64,000 nt of DNA, from the NCBI RefSeq assembly GCF_002878395.1, contig NC_061118.1, forward strand, positions 130,805,435 through 130,869,434, written 5' to 3'. Each line of letters starts with the position of its first letter. The stretch's first letter is position 1. The notes beneath the pieces were generated by a model. It did not search any database. It was not told where the DNA came from and saw nothing but the letters and a program-made list of their open reading frames with translations. The position numbers and the translations under genes were made by a program. Below, in pieces: positions 33,401 through 42,900 of this stretch. Origin of the DNA: Capsicum annuum (taxonomy: Eukaryota; Streptophyta; Magnoliopsida; Solanales; Solanaceae).

Positions 33401-36400
33401 CGTCAAAAATGTCAATGGGTGCGTGTCGTATTTGCCAAAATTAGTGTATTTTTGAAGAATACGACATGGGTGCGGCATCAAAAATGAAGAGTCCCCGCAA
33501 CTTAGCTTAGCGTATTTAGGTGGATTGTTTTCTCATTTCTGGTGTTAAACCAATCTCCAAAGGGAATGGTTTGACTTCTTGTTTATAGGTGAACATTAAC
33601 CTAATTCTTTTATCAAGTATAGTTGTATATTAAATTGATCTATAAAGGAATGGTTACACTTACTTGTCTAGTGCTTTCTTGTCTTATATCTTCTATTTTT
33701 TTTTTGTTTTAAACATCTCCTCTTCCTTTGTGTCTTGTATTTCTCCTATTTTTTTTTCTCATTAGGAGAAAATTTCCAAAAGTAAAAGATGAACTCGTTT
33801 ATGAAGCTAACAATTAGAAGATGAACAAGTGAACAAGATGTAAAGCTGTACCATGCCTCATGTTGATGATGTTAATCAGCTTGTCATGCATGCAATGTTG
33901 CAGTAGCTTATTCATCTTGCCTTTTCGTATTCTTTCTCTCTCCTTATTTGTCTTTGACATGTGACTTGTGTTGTTTTCTCTTTTTAAGTAAGAGTCTATT
34001 TAGCTTAGCTAATTAAAAATAGCTGATAAAATCACTTGTTGTTAAATACTTTCAACTAAGTAGCTGATAAAATCACTTGTTGTAAAATACCTTCAAGTGT
34101 TGAAACTGATTTTACAAATAAGTAGTTACATTTATGAATAGAACTATAGAAGTACTGAACCGATACTCCCTCCATCCGAATTTATGTGAAGGTGTTTGCT
34201 TGGGCACGGAGTTTAAGCGAAAAAGGAAGTCTTTTGAAACTAGTGGTCTAAAATAAGTCATAGAAATTTCTGTGGCTATAATTCATTTCATCAAGGGTAA
34301 TGGGAAGTTTGAAGTTAAATTGTTTGATATGGAAAATGTCATTCTTTTCGGAACTGAATAAAAAGGATAGAGTGTCTCACATAAATTGGGAAGGGCAAGT
34401 AATAAACAATTGTTGAGTTTGATAAAGAAGTGGTTATAAACACTTTTATGTTAGAATGACAGATACTTATAAAGCTATTTATGTAATTTGTTTTTAAATG
34501 TATCTTTGCATGCAAAAGGACGAATAAAGGGAGATAGACTGGAGAGTGAGTTATGAATTTTTGTTTTACAAGGATATTTCAGGATTACAAAAATAATTAT
34601 CAAGAATAAAATAATAATTTTTTTACCAACTCATGATTTTTGACTAATTTTGACTTATAACCGCTCTCTGCATTTACCAAATTCGTATACAAGGCAAAAT
34701 GTAGTTGTGAGCTGTTTGTCAAACCCACTTTTTAGATTGCCCAGCCACCTTCTATGTTTTTCATGCTGTTGATACTTGATATACAATTAATGATAATTTG
34801 AAAATCACGGACAATTGGATACCAATGTCTATTTCAGGTTGTCAACTATGATGCTTAGGTTTGGCCCGGGGTAAGGGGTGGTGAGGGTGGTTTCTAGAGA
34901 AAAAGTTTTTAGGAGTGAAAAACTATTAGTAAGTTGTTTTCTGCTTTTGACCAATGATGTATCAAAATTGCCTTCAGCTGTAATTAGAAGAAGACATTTA
35001 ACAGTAATACTTGTTTTCTGAAGGTAATGTAATGTTTCAATGTTCTTTAAAGTCTTGATCCTTTCACTGGAAGATGGACCACAATTAGTTTTATCTTCTT
35101 TTTGTTATTGCACTATGTATTCTGGTAATCAAAAAAATTATTGGACAATGTATTCTGCCAAAGAAACAAAGTTTTATTTTCTAAAAGCTAGTGTACTTGG
35201 GGAAGAGGCAGGTTCTAAATAAGCTCAAACTGCTCGGTGAAGATATCTCTTTACTGACACTAGCAAGAATGGTTAAATTTGCCACTCTCCTCTCTATATT
35301 TTGATATTTTGTTACCAGGTTAATATTTTTTCTTGCCGCTTAATATCTTGCCGTAAATGTTAAAATCTTTTGCATCGGAGGCTCTTTCTTTAATGTGGAC
35401 TACATGGATTATAAACTTTCTGTGTCAGTTTTGACTTTAATATCTTTTTTTCTTCTAATCCCATGAAAAAAGAACTAGACCTCTCTTGCTCCCCCTTCTC
35501 CGTCGTTGTGGTGTTTGGACTTTCTTGTGAGAGATTGCCTTATCTTTCAAACATGATTGTGCAGGTTCAAGGAATTCAGCGAATGGGCTCAATGTGCTGT
35601 TCTTGAGCTGGTTTCTAAGTATGTGCCTTCTGACAGTGATGAGATATTTGACATGATGAATCTTCTTGAAGATAGGCTTCAACATGCTAATGGTGCTGTT
35701 GTCTTGGCAACAATCAAGTTATTTCTACAACTGACACTCTCCATGGCTGATATTCATCAACAGGTTCCCATTTTTGTATTCATCTGAATGTTTCCTTAGC
35801 AGATGGTATTGTCTACGGTTACTCGACCATCTCTGTTTTACTAATAATCCAGCTACAGTAGCAAGGGTGGCTGAGTTGGTTGAGCAGGTGATCTACCAAA
35901 TGGGGGTCTCAGGTTTGAAACCCCCCGTATGCTTTCTCAGTCAAGCTTGTTGCCCTAGGCTTACTTAGTGTGGTTTTCCTCTTTCATGTGGTTTGCGGGT
36001 TATTACGCTAGACCAGTGTTTACTCTGTGCGCACCCGAAGGATAGCGGCTGCCCGTTCCCTTGTCAACAACAAAATAATAATCCAGCTTAAGTGTCTACT
36101 GTCCATGAAGTCAACTAACTTTGCTGTCTTTGTTTTCCACTACCCTTCTGACCATGTTTCCTGACGGCTCTTTTCTTATAAATTTTATTTCTCTTTTTGG
36201 TCCAAATTGCTTTGTGTAGGAGGGGGCATGTGAAATTTAGTACATGTTTATGGCAACACTGTTTAAGTTGTGATGAACCTTCTACCCTAATCCTTGAATT
36301 CCACATCCTCCTATCAAGGGTCACGACGTCAGCGAGTTGGAGCTGCGCCATATCCTGCCTAATCACCTCACCGCAATACTTCTTAGCCTAGCTCTGCCTC

Positions 36401-39400
36401 TTCTCAAGCCTACTACGACCAACCTCTTCATACCTCCTACCCGTGGCATCTGCACCTCTCCTCTTCGTATGCCTGAACCATTGCAGCCTGAGTGCCCTCA
36501 TCTAATCTTCCACGGGAGCCACTCCTACCTTATCCTGAATATTTTTGTTCTAATTTTATCTCTCCTGGTATGTCCACACATCCACCTCAATATCCTCATC
36601 TCCGCCAGTCGCATATTTTGGACATGAGAGTTCCTGACCGGCCAACAATCCGCCCCATAAAGCATAGTCGTTCTAACCACCACTCGGTAGAACTCCCCTT
36701 CAAGTTTAGGTGGTACATTCTTGTCACACACAACACCAGATGCTAGCCTCCATTTCATCCACCTCACCCCACCCCAATACTATGCGTGACATTTTTGATA
36801 TATTTGTTTTAGGTCATATGCTTGCTTTATCTGGACGTAAGAAAAGCATATCTCAATATGTATTGACCTATCATGCTCTTCATCCTTCTTTCTTCATACA
36901 CAACAAAAATTATTTTAATTATGTTGAGCAAAACCACATATACAAGCAGAATTCTAAAAATTACACCGTCTATACCAAAACGTGATTTTCTAGAAAAGTT
37001 ACAGCCCCATGAAACACACATTAGAGCTATGCGGCAAAATCCTATGCCGTAGGTCTTCACCTTCTAAAACAGTGTCCTCTTTTATTGTGCTCGGCATCAT
37101 CCATTGTATTCTGAATCATTTCAAGACAGCCCACCACAATTCTGTAGACATCTAGTAGTGCAACATGAGGTGATCCACATCTTCTCTCGAGTATTTACAC
37201 ATTTAGAACTAGCTCATAGATATACCTCTTCTTCCTCAAATTTTTAGTTGTCAGTATTGGACCCCTAGCTGTCAATCAAGCAAACCCTTGGAAAAAATCT
37301 TTGGTACTAGTGTATAGTTTATAGACAAATGGGGTCCCCATGCTCTTATTGGTTTTAAATGTTTCACCAAGACTCGATACTCTGAAATGGATAACTGGTT
37401 AGGGAATACTCTCTAGCAAATGTTCCCTGACATTTTCTTACTAAATCAGCAGCAAGAATCTACGCTACATGAAGTATGGTCTAATCAAGGTTGGAATTTA
37501 ACCTATAGAAGATTGATGCAAGATTGGGAGATTGAAAGATTGGCCAGTTTTTATGGCACGCTAGACCAGTGCAAAGGGCTACAGGAAGGGGAAGACACCT
37601 TACGATGGAAATGCCACAGTAAGGGCATTTTCACTGTAAGTTCTGCATACAAGGACTTGAACCAGATGGGTTCTCATATTAATTTTCTACCCTGGAAGCT
37701 TATTTGGAAAATCAAAATTCCACACAAAGTAGCTGTTTTTACTTGGCTGGTTGTGAAAGAAGCTGCTTTAACTCTGGAAAACCTACAGAAGAGGGTCATA
37801 CATTTGTGCTCTAGATGTTTTTTTTGTGAAAGAATGCAGAGACAATTAACCATCTGTTCCTTCATTGTAAAGCGGTGACCCAGCTGTGGAATCTATTTAC
37901 CAACTTCAGAGGCATTACATGGACCATGCCAGGGAGAACAGAAGAGGCATTATTAAGCTGGAATACTGAGGGGGAAGGCAGCACCAACAAAAGCAGATGG
38001 AGAATTGTCCCAGCAGTAATATGGTGGACGGTATGGAAGGAGAGGAATTCTAGGTGCTTTGAAGACAGCAGCAGCTCTATACAGAAGTTAAAAATGAATT
38101 GCATTATAAGTTTTTGCTATTGGTGTAGCTCAGAGTATATAGATGATCCAATTTCTATCACTTACATCTTAGGATCCTTGTAAGAAGAGATAGGATCTAG
38201 AGGAAGTTTATGTTTTTGCTCTTTTGACGGTTGGATCATTGATGTAAATTTTGGCCCCCAGCATTATGTTTTGATGATTTATACACAAAATCAGCCTTCA
38301 TAAAAAAAAAAAAAAGTTGGGGAGTAATGGGGTTTCTTCTGTCAAGTCCTTTTATGAGAAGCTTTTGGTGAGGGACGTGGAGGTTTCCGCGTAAAGTCGA
38401 TTTGGATTCCTCAGGTGCCGAGGAAAGTGCGTTTTTTCTCATGGTTAGTTGTTCGACGGGTGATTTTTTGGCAGCGGAAAACCTAAGGAAAAAGAAAGTT
38501 CATTTGCATTAGCTGGTGTTTCTTATGCAAGGAAACGGGTGAGGAAGTTGATCATCTTCTATTACATTGCAACTTGACATCCAGACTGGTGGGATATGTT
38601 TAGCTGATTTGGTATATCTTTGGTGATGCCTAGATCTGTGAAGGAATTTGCTTTGATGTGGATCGTTTGGACAGAGAGAAATAGGAGGGCTTTTGAAGGG
38701 TTAGAAATCACTTTTGGGCAGTTGAGGAGTAGCCTCCAGTCCCTTATTTATTTTTGGTGCACACATGTAGTGCCAGGTTGTATAGAGGATTGGATGTCTT
38801 TCATAGAGAACCATGTGGTGTCGTAGGTTCTTTACTTTTTGGTATACTGCTCGTATATGGCCGAGTTTGGCCTTGTGATTAATGAAATTGTTATCTGATC
38901 AAAAAAAAAAAAAAAGAGAACCAAGGAGGAGATAGTGAGAAAATGCATAAATACTAATGTTTGCAATCTGATTCCTTCTATAGGCACACATTACAATTTT
39001 CATGTTAAGAGAAACACATTATTATGTTCATAACTATATTTACCTGATGGAGGACACATGTAAAACTGTATTACGTCATGTATGACTACTCACACTTAGC
39101 TATGTGAACCAGCCTAAACTTGATTATCATGCTGTAATTGATGGTCTGACAACTTTTTTACGTAACAGTTGCATAAAATGCAAAATGCTGTTATTCAAAA
39201 TTTGTTTTGTGCAAAATCTGTAATTTTCGTTGTTGAGGCATTGTAATGCTTAACTAAGGCTGGGTTTTAATTTTTGTTTATTCATTCTTCTGTTTAGGTA
39301 TATGAGCGTATAAAAGCACCTCTACTTACATTAGTTAGCTCAGGAGGTCCAGAGCAATCCTATGCTGTGCTAAGCCATCTACATTTGCTGGTGATGCGTG

Positions 39401-39913
39401 CACCATATATCTTTTCAGCAGACTACAAGCACTTCTACTGTCAATACAATGAGCCATTTTATGTCAAAAAGCTAAAGCTTGAGATGCTGACTGCCGTGGC
39501 AAATGAGAGCAATACATATGAAATTGGTGAGTATCAGTATCAGTCACCTAAATGGAAGTTTTCAACCTCAAGGTCTTTGTGTATACCTCATTTCCGGGTG
39601 TCAGATCATGGTTAAAGGGATTATTGGTGTTGCACCAGCCATTAGTTATTGCCTCCATCACCAATTAGTTTGCATTTTTAACTAGCCAGTCTGATGTTGA
39701 TTTCTTTGTGGATTGACTTCAGTGACGGAGCTATGTGAGTATGCTGCAAATGTTGACATTCCCATGGCGAGAGAATCGATCAGGGCTGTCGGCAAAATAG
39801 CATTACAACAATATGATGTTAATGCAATTGTAGATAGACTTCTCCAGTTTTTAGAAATGGAGAAGGACCATGTCACTGCAGAAACTCTGGTACGTTGTCA
39901 CTCTCTCTCTCTC

Positions 39914-39967
<54 letters not shown>

Positions 39968-42900
39968 CCCCCTCTTATTTTGGAGTTTTTGTGATATTGC
40001 TTTAGAGGAATATTGCATTAAACATGTGAAATCATGCGAGACCTCATGTCTTGCTATTCTTGTTTCGTCTGACCATTTAAGCTTTTCTCATATAGGTACT
40101 TGTGAAAGATCTCCTTAGGAAATATCCTCAATGGAGCCATGATTGTATAGCAGTTGTAGGGAATATTAGTAGCAAAAATGTCCAGGAACCCAAAGCCAAG
40201 GCAGCTCTTATTTGGATGTTAGGGGAATATGCCCAAGACATGCAAGATGCTCCTTACGTATTGGAGAGTCTTATTGAGAATTGGGAAGAGGAGAACTCTG
40301 CAGAGGTAATCAAGCTGCATATTTCTTTTTTATGTGTTTGGCTTATCTTATCTATGCAAGTATTTTTGTACTGTTTTATGCCCTGCTGTTGATCTTTCTA
40401 ACTACTGCGCATTGCAAGCGTGTCCACAATCGCATTGCAAGCGTGTCCACAATCTGATTAGTTGTCTCATTTGAGAGGCTCTAAAAGGGAAGCCCGGTGC
40501 ACTAAAGCTTCCGCTATGCGCAGGGTCCAGGGAAGGGCATTCTATGCAGCCTTACCTTGCATTTCTGCTCGAGGCTGTTTCCAAGGCTTGAACCCATAAC
40601 CTCCTGGTCACATGGCAACAACTTTACCAGTTACTCCAAGGCTCCCCTTCAAGCCTTTCGTCAGTAACCTTGTGTTTTGTTGGCAAGTCTGTGAATGACG
40701 TACTAAGAGCCTGTTTGGATTAGGATTTCTAACTTCTGGCTTTTGACTTATTTTTATCATTTTGGCTGAAAACCAACTTCTTAAGCACTTTTATTTTACC
40801 CAAACACTACAAAAGTGTTTAAAAGCTATTTTGGCTTAAAAGCACATAAAAAAAGCCAATTCAAACAGGCTCTTGGTGTAAAGGTGATGTGTCAAAATTG
40901 CAAAAGGTGGTTCCCGTGTTCAGTTGCCTCCTTCCTGATTGCTTCAGTTTAGGATCTCTTGATTCTATATTTTGAAGTCGTCCTCATCATTCATAGTATC
41001 CATGGTCATCAGATCCCTTTTTCAAGTGATACAAGAAAAGCATTTGTGTGGCAATGAAAATGAATGAAAAAATAATGTGAATTTCTTGTTTGGGCTCCTC
41101 TAACAGAAGGAAGGTTCGGGTGTGTTAAAAGGCATTTGTAATGTGGTTTTCAAATTATTTTTATAAAGTGTAAGGATTTAACAGAATGATTCATGCCTAT
41201 CTTTTCCCTTCTCAGAACCTTACCTTCTCCATTGCTAATGCTTGTACAAGACAACAACCTTGAAAAGGAAAAATTGAAGAATCCGTTCTTCAAGTGGGAC
41301 TTCGAACACCTTGTATTTAAATTTTGCAATTGTAATCCTGAAATTTAAAAAGCAAAGACAAGTCTCTTGTACACACTTTTTTCCTTTTAGATGCATCGCT
41401 CTACTGTGTGTGACCCGCTGCAAATTTACCTCTCTTCAAATCACAGTTTTTCCAATGTGTGCTGTCGATTTTCCAACTTGCGTAATTGTTCATATCCGTA
41501 ATGTTTTGCATGTTAGCATAGACGGTATAATTATAGTTCTTCTATCCTTCTCATTTATGAGGTATAAAATGTCTATGGGGTTTTATTAGACTTGGCTTTG
41601 ATGTGTTCTGCAGGTTCGCTTGCATCTTCTTACAGCAGTAGTTAAGTGTTTTTTCAGAAGACCACCAGAGACTCAGAAAGCCTTGGGAGCTGCCTTGGCT
41701 GCTGGTATTAATGATTTTCATCAGGTATACCTTCTATTTGTTTTATTCTCGAAAATGATCTATATAAGAGACAAATTGTTGAGGTCCGAATAGAATTGTT
41801 CCAACAGATTCTTTCAGCTGAACCTGACTTGATTGAGGTTGAGGCATAGTTGATTAACAGATAATTAGTATGAAGTGTTTGTGCCTTTAAATGATGTGCT
41901 GGAATTTTTGCAGGATGTCCATGACAGGGCATTATTATATTATAGACTTCTACAGTACAATGTCTTCATAGCAGAGCGTGTGGTGAATCCTCCAAAGCAA
42001 GCTGTTTCTGTCTTTGCTGATACACAAAGTAGTGAAATTAAAGATCGCATCTTCGACGAGTTTAACAGCCTCTCTGTTGTTTATCAAAAGGTATCCCAGA
42101 TGTTCTTCCTCATATCAATTGCATAATTTGAGGTTTATAGTTAGTAGTGTAAATTTCAATGTTACTACACATAATGAACGATGAAATATGTATCTCATTT
42201 TTATCTTGCTAAGTCCCTAGAAATCTAGTTTACCTATTTTTAAAGCATAACCATTTTGCAGCCTTCGTACATGTTCACGGATAAGGAACATAGAGGGCCA
42301 TTTGCCTTCTCCGAGGAAATTGGAAATTTATCTGTTGGGGCAGAATCGACTGATAATGTAGTCCCGGCACAAAGAATCGAGGCAAATGACAAGGATTTAC
42401 TTTTGAGTACTTCCGATAAAGAAGAAAGCAAAGGTTCTAGCCACAATGATTCTGCATACAATGCTCCTGGATATGATGGTTCGTTGGCTGCATCATCTCA
42501 AGCTGATCTTGTTTCCTTGGATTACAAACCTACTCCAAATGTTCCATCAGCTACTTTTGCAATTGATGATCTGCTTGGTCTTGGTTTGCCTGCTACTGCT
42601 ACCCCTCCTCCATCACCTCCTGTTTTAAAGCTCAATACGAAAGCTGCTCTGGAACCAAATGCTTTCCAGCAGAAATGGCGTCAACTTCCAATAGCAATAT
42701 CACAGGTACACTTTACTTTTAGTACGTGAGGCAGACCTAGGAAATATCTCCTTGCCTGGAGAGACAACATTTTGTCGGATTCTGTTGAACTGCTTACTGC
42801 TTCAGCTTAATTAGAGTGTACTTCTCCTTGTGGCTTGTCATCTTTCCATTACACTGGGATATACTGAATAATTTTTATAAGGGTAGAAGAAGAAACATTT

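Noticed and set aside
30855..36000. SINE B boxes and A boxes considered as tRNA genes
   Set aside because: No cloverleaf or anticodon arm; sequences continue into SINE bodies with target duplications.
35557..36391. Short open frames overlapping AP4B exon 4 and the adjoining SINE and LINE
   Set aside because: They are shadows of the exon and of transposon sequence.
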